Of a stretch of 18,759 nucleotides of DNA, positions 1 to 9,784 are shown piece by piece. How positions within the stretch are numbered: the stretch's first letter is position 1; each line of letters begins with the position of its first letter. The notes below the pieces were generated by a model. It had not been told where the DNA came from. It saw nothing but the letters and a program-made list of their open reading frames with translations, and ran no database searches. A program made the position numbers and the translations under genes. Origin of the DNA: Ramicandelaber brevisporus (Eukaryota; Kickxellomycota; Ramicandelaberales; Ramicandelaberaceae); contig MU602814.1 in NCBI GenBank assembly GCA_025201865.1, forward strand, positions 6,668 to 25,426, written 5' to 3'.

Positions 1-130
1 TATAACAACTATAACGACGGTATTATTCACATTTATTAAATAAAATCATTAAAAACTCATTTAAACATTTAAAACGGATGTATTTGACATTTAAATAGAA
101 AGAGGATGAGGAAAAGGAAAAGAGAGGAAT
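1..130 (-). other. 3' flank of the four-span membrane protein gene
   Basis: This AT-rich stretch lies just downstream of the stop codon at 131 of the minus-strand gene. It carries a minus-strand AATAAA hexamer at 32-37, about 95 nt past the stop, which suits a poly(A) signal. No ORF was seen. A neighbouring gene to the left cannot be judged because the window starts here. Confidence 0.5.
32..37 (-). terminator. Candidate poly(A) signal AATAAA
   Basis: TTTATT on the plus strand reads AATAAA on the minus strand, about 95 nt downstream of the stop codon of the gene ending at 131. The hexamer is the canonical eukaryotic poly(A) signal, although fungi use it loosely. Cleavage position not determined. 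Confidence 0.4.
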
Positions 131-533
131 TTAAGCTTGGTTCTGTGCAAAGCAAGATGGGGGATCAGGGAAGCTACGAAGAGTGTGTTCAGCTGGTGGC
201 ACAATGACAGGCGGGATTAAAAACGGAACAAGAGCATGCCCGCCATACGGATGTTGGCGGCTGCGGTACTGAGTATGATAATGACGAACAAACTCTGCTG
301 CAGTGATGCTCTCATCTGAGGCTACCATGTTAACTGTTGAGTGGTTATATTCACTATTATTTGTTGGTGCCACATGAGATGTGTGATGAGAGCTTTGGTG
401 ATGTTGATGGTGTTGATGGTGTTGAGGCAGCTGTCGATGTGGATTGCTTGGTTTGCGGCGCAGTGACGGAAGTCGGAGGCGCAATGGCTCATACACTGGC
501 ATTGGCAGTTGCGGCGGCTTGTGGAGTTGTTGC

Positions 534-564
<31 letters not shown>

Positions 565-2799
565 TTGAAGGATACTGCTCAAAGTGTGGAGAGGTTGCAG
601 TGTGAATTGGTGACAGTTGCAGCTGTGGAGGAGTTGTCCATTCACCAGACAATGCATTACGGCGACTGCGACGCTTCTCGGCTACATCCACGATATCATG
701 GTTACTGGATGTTGCTGCTGCTGTGGACATCTTTTCTGGGGAGACTGATGGCGGCGTTGGTGTTGGAGTAGCTTGCTGAACACAAATTGCAGGCTGATTA
801 TGATGGTGGTGATTGTGATGGTGATTGTGATGATATTGATATTGATGGTAAGCTGCTGTGGCTTTAGACGAGGTTGTAGATGTAGATGAAGACGGACTGG
901 GTGGAGCGCGTGGCAAGCTGGTATCACTCCATGACTGATACACAGCGGCAGCAGCAGCGGTTGCAGCCATTAATGCATCTCCACCATCCGTAACCGGCAG
1001 TGGTTGCATTGAAATGTACTCGCTCTCGTCGTAAACGTGAACCACGTTGCTGTCAATATAGCTACACTGATGTTGCTGCTGCTGCTGCTTTGGTGGTGTC
1101 CATCCTGCACTGACATCGACTGCCGAATCTGCATCAATGAATGCAGCAATGGCTTGCTCAATATCAGACTCAGTGTCGAGATTGCCAATGGCTGGAGTGG
1201 AGCGTTCGCTGACGCTCTGTTGAGCCAGAGTGGTTTGCTGAGTGACGATGTGCTGTGGCAACATTGGAGGAGAGACGTGGATAGGAGGCATATCATTGGG
1301 ATCGAGACGCAGGCTGTGACGGTAATTGCTGCTACGTTTGCTCGCAATACTGTTGCGATGCTGTTGCTGCTGTTGCTGCTGTTGATGTTGTGACTGCGAC
1401 TGATGCGCATATCATTGGGATCGAGACGCAGGCTGTGACGGTAATTGCTGCTACGTTTGCTCGCAATACTGTTGCGATGCTGTTGCTGCTGTTGCTGCTG
1501 TTGATGTTGTGACTGCGACTGATGCAATTGCACGGTAGGATACTGGACATCTGGTAGTGACGAATGCAAATCAGTATCAGCCCCACGGGCCAGTGTATCG
1601 TTGTTGTATAGACTGAAGCATTTTGAGCCGAGGTCAACACTCAAACGAGGATGGCGACTGCGACTACCAACGAGATTGGCAATAGCAGCATTTGGCGGAC
1701 GAGCAACAGATGTTGTAGAGAGAGGCGGGGGCAGAGGTGGAGATGGAGACATTGACGACATTGTGGCAGCGGTCGTAACTGCAGCATCAGTAATCACTGC
1801 AGATGTATCAGCAGAAGTGGCAATCGACAGATCTTTGCTCAAAACACCAGCAAGCTTTAGAGGATGGTATTCATCAAATGAGCTAAAAGTGGACATGACC
1901 GATGCAGAGTCGTCGTCGTAGTCAATGGCAATGTTGATATCATCATGAGTGTCAGAGTCGCTATTGAATGAGATGCGACGACGCTGGCGAACATCACCGT
2001 TTTGACTGGCGCGGCGCTGGCGATTCATAAGGATGATACGGCGTCCACGAGGTGAGATTCCATCAACGCTATTACTACTGGAGCTATTGACACCCGTGTT
2101 GCCAGCGATGTGAGCAGAGCCACTGGCACCAACTGAGGCGGATATGGATTGGTTTGTAGATGTTCCGGTAATAGCCAGGTATCCATTACTGGCACCGACA
2201 CTGCCTTCGGCTGCACCAATCGCACGACCACGGTGATTGCCACCATTAGTACTGCCATTACTGCCATTGTTTCCAGAGTCGTCAAGTTTGGCAGTCTTGA
2301 CAACATATCGACGCAGCGCTATCATCAGTCCACCAGACGCCAGCTGTAACAAAATTAACACAGTCAGCACGCCAACTACAAAGGAGCGCTCAGATACTCG
2401 GCCGTCGCTGATGCTGGCCAGGTATTTGCCACATGCGTACGCAAATGGATACTCAATAAATGCGTAGGCAGTCTTGCTAGCTGGGAACTGAGGCGCTGTT
2501 GCAGAAGCTGAAGAGCGTGCAGTCACCGCTGGCTCAACTGGAATGGAAACTGGTGATGATGATGATGGCTGCTGGGAGAGCAATGGCTCAACAAGCGCTA
2601 ATGAAGTGTGGCCAATGACGGGGTCTAAGGGAACGCCAGGCATGCTGCCACTCTCGAGTGAGATGGATTTGCCAATCAGTGGAACCACGGCGACGTCATT
2701 TGCATGCTGAAGCAGAATTGGAGACAAGACCGGTGAAGCAATGTCCGCGAGCGATGGCTGTCCACGAACAAACTTGACTGGAGATTCATGAGCTGGACG

Positions 2800-2835
<36 letters not shown>

Positions 2836-4494
2836 ATTAAGAAGGTGGCTGGTGGCAGGTAGCAGTGGTGTCATTTGTGATAGAAGACGCGGAGCTAGAT
2901 TTGGCCAAGCAGGATGGCCATGGGCCAAATGTTGATTGGGTGAGAGTGCAGCTAGGTGTTTGCTGGTCGGATCAACTATGTGACTAACAATGTCAGAGGC
3001 AAGGATAATGGGATCAACTGGCACCGTAGATGGACGATGAGATGGCCGATGAGCCTGTGGCTGTAGTTGAGGATGTAATTGTGATTGTGACTTTAGTTGC
3101 TGTTTTGGAAGTTGACTTTTGGCAACTGATTGCGATGAGGCAACTGATTCCTGCTGAGACGGCTTGTTTGCTGGTGGTCGAGGCTGTGATGTGGTATCAG
3201 TTGGTGCGTCACTAGCTGCTCCAGATAACACAATGATTGACGGTTCAAGAATCGAGGACAGCTTAGAAGCTGTTGAAGGTGCTGCCACTTGAGGTTGCTG
3301 TGGAGACGGTGCCAATGCTGCGATGGTGGACGGCGACAAGCCAGATACATGGTCACCACCAGGCTTTGGGAACGAGATGGTGGCATGATTCTTCGTCTCA
3401 CCACCACCACCACCACCGGTGCTTGATGTTTCACTGCCGGCACCGGCCGAAGGAGGTCCCATGGCAGCGATTGACGACTCCATGCTCAGTCGCGTGCCAG
3501 AATACACCAGATAACACAACAGCACAATGACATGAACCAGTGCCCACAACGAATACAACAATGACCAGAATTTGGCACGACCAAGACGAGACCGCAGTCC
3601 TGGAGATGCCGAGCCACTGGCTGGCAGGCGCCGGCTGTCATTATCGCTGCCAGTGCGAGGTGATTTTGAGTGAATAAACTGCGAGATGCGAACAATGGCA
3701 CATGTGCCAACAGCAACGGAGGCGAGGATGAGTGAGAAATCAACAACAATTGCAGACCACAGTGGCACACCATGAGACATTTGAACAAAGTCAGTAAACA
3801 TCAAGGGCAGCACAATGACAGTTTGCAAGATCAGAGCAAGTATACAAACAATGCGACATATTTGAGCAAAACTACAAGTAGGGGAGAAACGAGACGGGGA
3901 TGGAGAGGTGGGAATGGACGACTGGAATCGATTTGGACGGTGTAAAGACGAGGACGAGGACGAGAAATAGGGGAACGGAGAAAGGACGGATAAGATGCGA
4001 GACCAAAGGGAAGCTGCCGGCGCAAAGCGAGATGACATGCGACGGAGCTCAATGCTGGGATGTGGAGTTGGAGTACTAGCAATGATGGTTTCAGGATTAG
4101 ATGCCGGCGAGATGTTGGCACGAAAAGACACTGCTGGATGAGACTGAGACTGAGACTGAGACTGAGAGTGAGACTGGGGGTGAGAGTGAGAAAGTGGAGG
4201 ATTGTACTGGAGTTGAGCTGCTTCGAGTCGTTGAGCCTGGATGCGTGCTGAACGAGGCAAGGAACTGGATCCTCCGCCTTGGCTACGACGAGCCTGGACT
4301 GCAGCTGCGGCAGCCGCTGCGGAGGCACTGGCGGCGGCGGCCTCTGCAGCAGCCTCAGCATCGACAACTGGAGACATGTTATTGTTGTTGCTGTTGTTGT
4401 TGTTGTTTGGCTGCATTGACGGCTGCTGTGGAGGGGCTGTGGATGGAGTGGCAGACTTGAGAAGAATACTGTCGTTGGGTGTAACACGGTTCAT
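131..4494 (-). CDS. Four-span low-complexity membrane protein, frame broken by a tandem duplication
   Basis: Family not recognised. ATG at 4494 (context AAAATG) is preferred: the frame stays open upstream only to a TTG at 4656 and that part reads as pyrimidine-rich leader. From this Met there is an Asn/Ala/Gln-rich N-terminus, then predicted membrane spans near residues 213-235, 245-270, 309-332 and 705-727. A Ser/Pro/Gln-rich loop of about 370 residues with an 11-Gln run lies between spans 3 and 4, and a Ser/Arg-rich tail follows. The frame is intact to Met at 1408-1410. There a perfect 119-bp duplication (1288-1525) shifts it, so the literal reading becomes Leu/Ser/Cys-rich and stops at 970. 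The frame resumes at the equivalent Met at 1289-1291 and runs 386 residues to 131, with His, Gln and acidic tracts like the rest. Without the extra copy the product would be about 1414 residues. I infer one gene, broken by a real mutation or by an assembly error. Confidence 0.6.
1288..1525. repeat. Perfect 119-bp tandem duplication inside a coding region
   Basis: Positions 1288-1406 and 1407-1525 are identical over all 119 bases by direct comparison. Flanking bases differ on both sides (1287 against 1406, and 1407 against 1526), so the unit length is exact. Because 119 is not a multiple of three, the second copy shifts the host frame. Each copy encodes a Gln-rich stretch followed by residues ending in DPNDM. 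Confidence 0.97.
2801..2835. repeat. Uninterrupted CAG/CTG microsatellite coding for poly-Gln
   Basis: A pure TGC/GCA trinucleotide run of about 35 nt, read as CAG on the minus strand, encodes 11 consecutive Gln in the loop between spans 3 and 4 of the membrane protein. Other Gln tracts in the gene mix CAG and CAA. A pure run is more prone to length change. Confidence 0.9.
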
Positions 4495-5115
4495 TTTGGA
4501 GACTAAAGGACAAAAGGAATTAGCAGTTGGGAGGACGTGGAATGTAGAGGACAAAGAGGAAACCAACAAGACAACGAAATCAAGACAAAGGATGTGAGGA
4601 AGAGCAAGAGGGAGAGGGAGATGAGGAGGGGAGGCGAGGAAAGAAGAGCCAAACAAACCAAAGCACGATGCAAAGAGGGATAAACAACTCCTTCAAAAAG
4701 CAAACGTTTGTTTTAGGTGTTATCTCAGTTAAGCCCCCTTGATGTTTTGTTTTTATTTTCTTTTTTTATAAACCTCCTTGAAAACCTAATCTTCTCTTGT
4801 TGCTCAATGATATCACAGATTTCATGGCATTGTATAAAATTGGATTGAGTTCTAATTTTAATTAAGCCCGATCGAGTTATTCATTGTTAAGTTGCGAAAG
4901 TGGATTTTAAAATGAACGGGGGAGGGAGGGAAAACAAACAAAAGAGCTGGTGACAGAAAAACAAAAGTAGTTGATGGTATGATGTGGCGTTTTGTGCGAG
5001 AAAGAAAAGATCGTAAAGTAAAAAAAAATGAGTTCGAGGGAGTTATTTTTAATAAAAAAAAATAAGGAGAGTGTTGTGCTGGTGTGCTGATGTGTTGTTA
5101 TAATCTTTTGTTTTA
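4495..5115 (-). other. Intergenic: 3' region of the Kin4-type kinase and leader of the membrane protein gene
   Basis: No supportable gene was seen. The part nearest 4494 (about 4500-4680) is strongly purine-rich on the plus strand, so the membrane protein leader is pyrimidine-rich on its sense strand. The rest is AT-rich with poly-A and poly-T runs, and holds a minus-strand AATAAA at 4752-4757. Short ORFs here are made of the CT-rich tract and are not credible. Confidence 0.5.
4752..4757 (-). terminator. Candidate poly(A) signal for the Kin4-type kinase
   Basis: AATAAA on the minus strand, about 360 nt past the kinase stop and about 260 nt before the next ATG. Spacing is plausible but long. 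No closer canonical hexamer was found between the stop at 5116 and this point. Confidence 0.3.
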
Positions 5116-8100
5116 TCAATGCGACATTGAAGCTCGACCAGCGGCAGAGTGTGAGACTGCAACCTTGGCTGGCACAGTGACAACGGAACCGCCTGGAAGA
5201 GCGGTGGCAGCTGGGGGTGGGATATCACTTTGCGTGTAGTGAGTGACTGGCCGTGGCTTTTGGCCGCTGACAGTGATGGGCCGTGCTATCGGCTGCTGAT
5301 ATTGCTGCCGTTGCTGCTGCTGCTGAGGCTGAGGCGACTGTGGTGTCTTTGATGGGCTGCCAGACTTGGTGGACTTCTTTTGCTGATTCTTGTTTGATTC
5401 TGCTTGGGCAGTGGTTGGCCGGCTTGTAGTTGGCAAGAGGGGTCCAAGGCTGCGAATGTTGAGTTTGGCAAGATACGTGTCGTAGAGATACTTGTAAGAC
5501 GACAAATTACCCTTGCGACGAGTCAGTGCAACCATGTACATTTGCGGGAGATTCTTGATGGCATGCAGCTCAACCACAAAGATGACTTCACCGCCTGCAT
5601 CTTGTCTGAGGTCATTGCTGTACAGGCTGAATTGGTTGCTCTGAACAGCATCCTGTTGCTGCTCTAGTTGCTGTACACTGTTGCCATTGTCAGCAGTGCC
5701 ACGCAGCAATGGATCAGTCTCATCCTCGGTTGTTGTGTCACCTGCACTGTCAAAGTGTAAAGATTGATGCTGGGATCGCTTCGAAGGAGACGTCTCAGTC
5801 ATGATTGGGCTTGGTGCATGGCTGAACGATGCCCGCTTGGCCAGTGGTCCGGTGCCAGTGACTTGAGCAGTGTTGGCGGTGGTTAGTGAGATGGCTTCGT
5901 CCAAACCATGAGTGTTTGCACGGTTCATCATGAGTGGGTGAGCAGTGTGTGGCCCAGATTGAACGTTGCGAGACATTGTAGCAGAGATGTTGAGCTGTGG
6001 GACTGGAGGGATAACTGGAGATGTCGCAGAAGAGTTGTTTCCACTTGAGAATTTGAAGAATCTACGGAACACTCCCATTCCACCAGATGCACTGTTGGCT
6101 GTAGTTGGAGACATCATGCCAATGTCGCCTCTCCGTACATCAACGCTCTTTCTTGAGAAGATTGAGGCTGGCGATGCCATTGTGGATGCTGAGGCAATAA
6201 CTGTAGAATCGTTGCCAGTGATTCCATCAACGTGGGCCAATGTAGAGATTGAGCCTGCAGCCGCAACCGATTGTCTACCGAGCGCATCGGTTGTGTTAAC
6301 AGAGAGTGGATGTGGCTTGGCTTGAGCTGAATTGGCCATTCCGACTGGTGCTGTGACCACTCGCTCCTTCATTCCACCTGGAGACGAGCCACCGCTGACT
6401 GGAGACATTGGAGCACCACCTCCACCAAGTGCAGTGTTGCTGTTGTTTCCATTAATGAGAGAGAGAGTGGCACGACGAGCTGAGCCAAAGATTGAGCCGG
6501 ACGAAGCTGATGGAGTAGACGGGCTGCCTGGCTGTTGCTGTGATTGCTGACTTTGACCTTCTTCATGTAGAGTTGGTAGCCGAGATGTATTTAGTCTTTC
6601 CAATTTAGATGGTTTGCTGATACTTGACTGGCTACTGTTAATATTATTGCCATTGTTATTGCTACTGCTATTAATAAATGATCTTCCACGCACAATATCA
6701 AGTGAGAATCCACCGGAGCGCTGCTGATGATATGGAAGAGTTGCCGTTGTTGACGATGTGGTTGAGTCAATTGTACGGAAAGTGTCGCGCGAGGCTGAAG
6801 AACCCTTTGATTGAGAATTTCTCTTGCTTAGTTTCTTTGCATGCACCAACTGAGGATTTACCGGTCTCATCACTTTAACCTTGAAATCACGCTCTTTAAT
6901 AATAACCAATCCCATGTCCAACAAATGCTTGCGAACTTCTGCAAATGCCTTGCGCGGTGGAAGTGATGTCAGTGCATTATTGTCAATTGGTCCAGTGTGG
7001 ACCTTCAAGTTGCGCTGTGCTTGTCTATGATCCTCAGCGTCTGAAATTGCTGCACGCTTGGTGGTTGCAGCAGCAGAGTGACCATGGTCAGTAAGCTCAA
7101 CTGATGACTGCGATACATCTGTGGTCACTACTGGCAGTTGAACACCAGATAATTGCTGTGGATTTCTGCTGCGCTGAGATGCATGAACTTGATGTTGCTG
7201 CTGTTGATTCATATTCTGAGATTGAGGCAGTGCAACTGATTTACGGCGGAAAAAGTCCATGACGAAGTTAGATGAAACTGATCCGGGCAATGAGAATTTG
7301 GGACCCTTTCCACTAGCACCGTCTGGATTGAAACTCTGATTCTGCTGATACTGCTGTGGCTGCTGGTGAGTCGTCTTTGAAGCAGCTGTAGTCTGAGACC
7401 GAGTAATCAAAGAAGAGGGAGGTGGCTGCTTGTCCTGGGCTTGATCAGCTTCAGCTGGGAGAGGATGCATGGTAATTACACCGGATGAACGGCCAGTTTC
7501 ACTCACTGATTGACCAATTGGACGAGTCTGTGCATTGTTGGCATGTCCATGGCCACCTGGCAGTGGCAATTGGGATGCTGTTGGAAGAGGCATGCTGGGA
7601 ATTGGCACCGATGGAACAAGCAGTGTGGCAGATGGTGGAGGACTGCCAACAGTCATTGCACGTGCACGCTCTGGCTGAGTCTTTGCTGCAGTTGGGCTGG
7701 TTGGACTGATTGGCGAAGTGGGGGAAGTAACCATGTTATTAGCCGGCTGCGACGATTGATACTGTTGCTGAGGACTGACAGTTGACGCAGTTGGAGATGA
7801 CATTTGTGATGAGACATTGTTGATGTTGCTAGCGCCACTGTTAGCAGTGTTGTTATTCAAGTGGGCATCGACTGTGGAAGATGGAGGCATTGGCATTGAA
7901 CTCAAGTCTGGAATTCCATACATTGCCATAGCTGCATTTGCCGCGTCGTATTCAATTTGAATAGTGTGGCGCTTTGTCGCAGATGCACTGTTGTTGGCTG
8001 ATCCTTGATTGGCTGCTACTGTTGACGTGGTCATTGTTGCTGGAGACACCATTGAGAGGGACGCAGATGAACCATCATCGCCATCAATCAATGCTTGGCG

Positions 8101-9768
8101 ATTAGACTGCTGGAGATGCTGTGGAAGAGACGATGCTGCTCCGTACTCAGCTGGCTTCACTTTAGAGTAATGCGAACTTGCACTGTATGGATCAAATGAC
8201 TGAGCAGAGTGGCTTGGAGCACCATTCAGTGGCATTGCAAATTGAGCTGATCCACTGCTATTTCCAGCTGAATAACTGTGCATTGAAGGCACAATTGCTG
8301 TATTCTGCTGGTGTTGATGATATTGTTGCTGGTTCATCATGTTAACTGCTGCCGCACCGTGAGGGTCAACTGCCTTGCGCAGTAATGCACTTGCACCGCC
8401 ACTAGAAGCAGCATTGGAGTTTCCACGGCGACGCTGTTGCTGCTGCTGATTTCCAGGCAGGTTGTTGAGATAAGAGGAGGGACCATTGACCAATTTAGGA
8501 TCTCTTAGCAAGTGAGCATGCGGCTTCAACCACTCGTGTTCACTAATTTCTCTAATGTCGGCTCTCTTGACCGGATCAGGAACTAAGATACGCTGCATCA
8601 GTAACTTGGCGCCACGTGGAACATAGTCTGGGTAGACCAGTGGAGTTGATATAATATACTGATATAGCTGAGAGATGTTTTCAGAATCTGGGTTGGTTGG
8701 GTCATCGTCATATGGCAAATACCCAGCCAGCATTGCGTACAAGATAACTCCGCATGACCAAATGTCAGCTGCTGTTCCAACGTACATTCCCTCACTCAAG
8801 ACCAGCTCAGGTGCTGCATAACACGGGGATCCACACGAAGTTGCCATCAAGTCAGCTGCTGGATTGTCAAACTGGTTGGCAAATCCAAAATCAGTGATAA
8901 CCACATTTCTATTTTTGTCCAATAGTAGATTCTCCAGCTTCAAATCACGATGCACAATGTTTCGAGCATGCAAATGGGCAACTCCACTCATCAACTGTGC
9001 AAACAATCTGCAGGCATCCTTTTCACGCAAATACTTGTGGGCCAGAATGTGATCAAACAGCTCTCCTCCACTAGCATACTCCAATGCAATGCCAATATAC
9101 TTATCAGTCTCCAGCAAATCTATAATTCTAACAATGTTTGGATGATTCACTGATCTCAATGCCAAGATCTCACGCTCAACCTTTGATCTCTTCTCTGTAG
9201 TATCCAAATTGTCTTTGCGAATTAATTTAATTGCAACCTCGTCATTAGAGTCTTTATGAACTGCCAATTTGACCTTTGCAAATTCACCTTCTCCAATTGT
9301 TTGCATCAGTATATAATTGCCCAGCATGTTTGCACGGTTGCTGCGCGTACGCGATGACGGCGTTGCTGAAGGAGCAATCGCCGCACCGCTGCTAGCACCC
9401 GATCCACTTGATGATTGATGCGGTGTACCTCCACCTGCTGAAGGAGTATAGTTGCTAGTGCTACGCGATGGTGTATACGATGCTGGCTGGAATGTAGACT
9501 GCTGCTGCTGATGCTGCTGTGGGTGCTGTGAGTGCTGTTGGTAAGATCCACTATACTGATGATACTGATGTTGCTGGTGCTGATAGAGACTAGAGTTTCC
9601 AAATGAAGAATCGGCTGGGTCAGCAAATGGGGATGAATCGGCTACAAACGATTGTCCAAAAAGTGCCTCAGATGGGGCAGTTGGGGCGGATGCTGCTGCT
9701 GCTGACATTTGAAATCCACTCTTGCCTGCTGAATGTTGATAGCTTCCAACGTCGTGCGCCTGGTACAT
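5116..9768 (-). CDS. Kin4-type Ser/Thr protein kinase with a split KA1 domain
   Basis: A CAMKL-family kinase of the fungal Kin4 group; in budding yeast Kin4 acts in the spindle position checkpoint, and the role here is inferred only from family. The start is firm because an in-frame TAA abuts the ATG. A Gln/Ser-rich leader (1-150) precedes the kinase domain (151-414): glycine loop GEGEFA (159-164), Lys181, helix-C Glu200, HRD 273-275, DFG 293-295, and activation-loop ATSCGSP with Thr310 at the site LKB1-type kinases phosphorylate in relatives. Ala164 replaces the usual third glycine. A segment near 357-366 (NPDSENISQL) matches my recollection of fungal Kin4 kinases. A disordered linker (415-920) contains FFRRKS near 839-844. 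The KA1 domain is in two parts, about 922-972 and 1378-1438, separated by about 405 low-complexity residues. A Pro/Gln-rich tail follows. At 1550 residues it is long for the family. No intron is needed. Confidence 0.9.
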   Translation of the reverse strand: MYQAHDVGSYQHSAGKSGFQMSAAAASAPTAPSEALFGQSFVADSSPFADPADSSFGNSSLYQHQQHQYHQYSGSYQQHSQHPQQHQQQQSTFQPASYTPSRSTSNYTPSAGGGTPHQSSSGSGASSGAAIAPSATPSSRTRSNRANMLGNYILMQTIGEGEFAKVKLAVHKDSNDEVAIKLIRKDNLDTTEKRSKVEREILALRSVNHPNIVRIIDLLETDKYIGIALEYASGGELFDHILAHKYLREKDACRLFAQLMSGVAHLHARNIVHRDLKLENLLLDKNRNVVITDFGFANQFDNPAADLMATSCGSPCYAAPELVLSEGMYVGTAADIWSCGVILYAMLAGYLPYDDDPTNPDSENISQLYQYIISTPLVYPDYVPRGAKLLMQRILVPDPVKRADIREISEHEWLKPHAHLLRDPKLVNGPSSYLNNLPGNQQQQQRRRGNSNAASSGGASALLRKAVDPHGAAAVNMMNQQQYHQHQQNTAIVPSMHSYSAGNSSGSAQFAMPLNGAPSHSAQSFDPYSASSHYSKVKPAEYGAASSLPQHLQQSNRQALIDGDDGSSASLSMVSPATMTTSTVAANQGSANNSASATKRHTIQIEYDAANAAMAMYGIPDLSSMPMPPSSTVDAHLNNNTANSGASNINNVSSQMSSPTASTVSPQQQYQSSQPANNMVTSPTSPISPTSPTAAKTQPERARAMTVGSPPPSATLLVPSVPIPSMPLPTASQLPLPGGHGHANNAQTRPIGQSVSETGRSSGVITMHPLPAEADQAQDKQPPPSSLITRSQTTAASKTTHQQPQQYQQNQSFNPDGASGKGPKFSLPGSVSSNFVMDFFRRKSVALPQSQNMNQQQQHQVHASQRSRNPQQLSGVQLPVVTTDVSQSSVELTDHGHSAAATTKRAAISDAEDHRQAQRNLKVHTGPIDNNALTSLPPRKAFAEVRKHLLDMGLVIIKERDFKVKVMRPVNPQLVHAKKLSKRNSQSKGSSASRDTFRTIDSTTSSTTATLPYHQQRSGGFSLDIVRGRSFINSSSNNNGNNINSSQSSISKPSKLERLNTSRLPTLHEEGQSQQSQQQPGSPSTPSASSGSIFGSARRATLSLINGNNSNTALGGGGAPMSPVSGGSSPGGMKERVVTAPVGMANSAQAKPHPLSVNTTDALGRQSVAAAGSISTLAHVDGITGNDSTVIASASTMASPASIFSRKSVDVRRGDIGMMSPTTANSASGGMGVFRRFFKFSSGNNSSATSPVIPPVPQLNISATMSRNVQSGPHTAHPLMMNRANTHGLDEAISLTTANTAQVTGTGPLAKRASFSHAPSPIMTETSPSKRSQHQSLHFDSAGDTTTEDETDPLLRGTADNGNSVQQLEQQQDAVQSNQFSLYSNDLRQDAGGEVIFVVELHAIKNLPQMYMVALTRRKGNLSSYKYLYDTYLAKLNIRSLGPLLPTTSRPTTAQAESNKNQQKKSTKSGSPSKTPQSPQPQQQQQRQQYQQPIARPITVSGQKPRPVTHYTQSDIPPPAATALPGGSVVTVPAKVAVSHSAAGRASMSH

Positions 9769-9784
9769 TTAGATACTGCTATCC

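Noticed and set aside
337-771. Plus-strand Val/Ala-rich ORF
   Set aside because: Antisense shadow of Gln/His codon runs in the minus-strand gene.
970-1287. C-terminal part of the literal reading of the membrane protein
   Set aside because: The composition changes abruptly after the 119-bp duplication to Leu/Ser/Cys/Trp-rich, while the alternative frame keeps the Gln/His/acidic style of the rest. I treat it as an off-frame tail.
1288-1525. Duplication read as a spliced intron
   Set aside because: GT-AG pairs that would restore the frame exist only with poor donors, and a perfect tandem copy is better explained by recent duplication or misassembly. Not fully excluded.
3831-4487. 218-codon minus-strand ORF rich in Leu/Ser/Pro
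   Set aside because: Alternative frame of the membrane protein gene; the composition follows from Gln and Ser repeats read out of frame.
4495-4656. N-terminal extension of the membrane protein from a TTG
   Set aside because: No ATG in the extension; its hydrophobic look comes from a CT-rich leader translated as Leu/Ser/Pro. The first ATG at 4494 has a good context.
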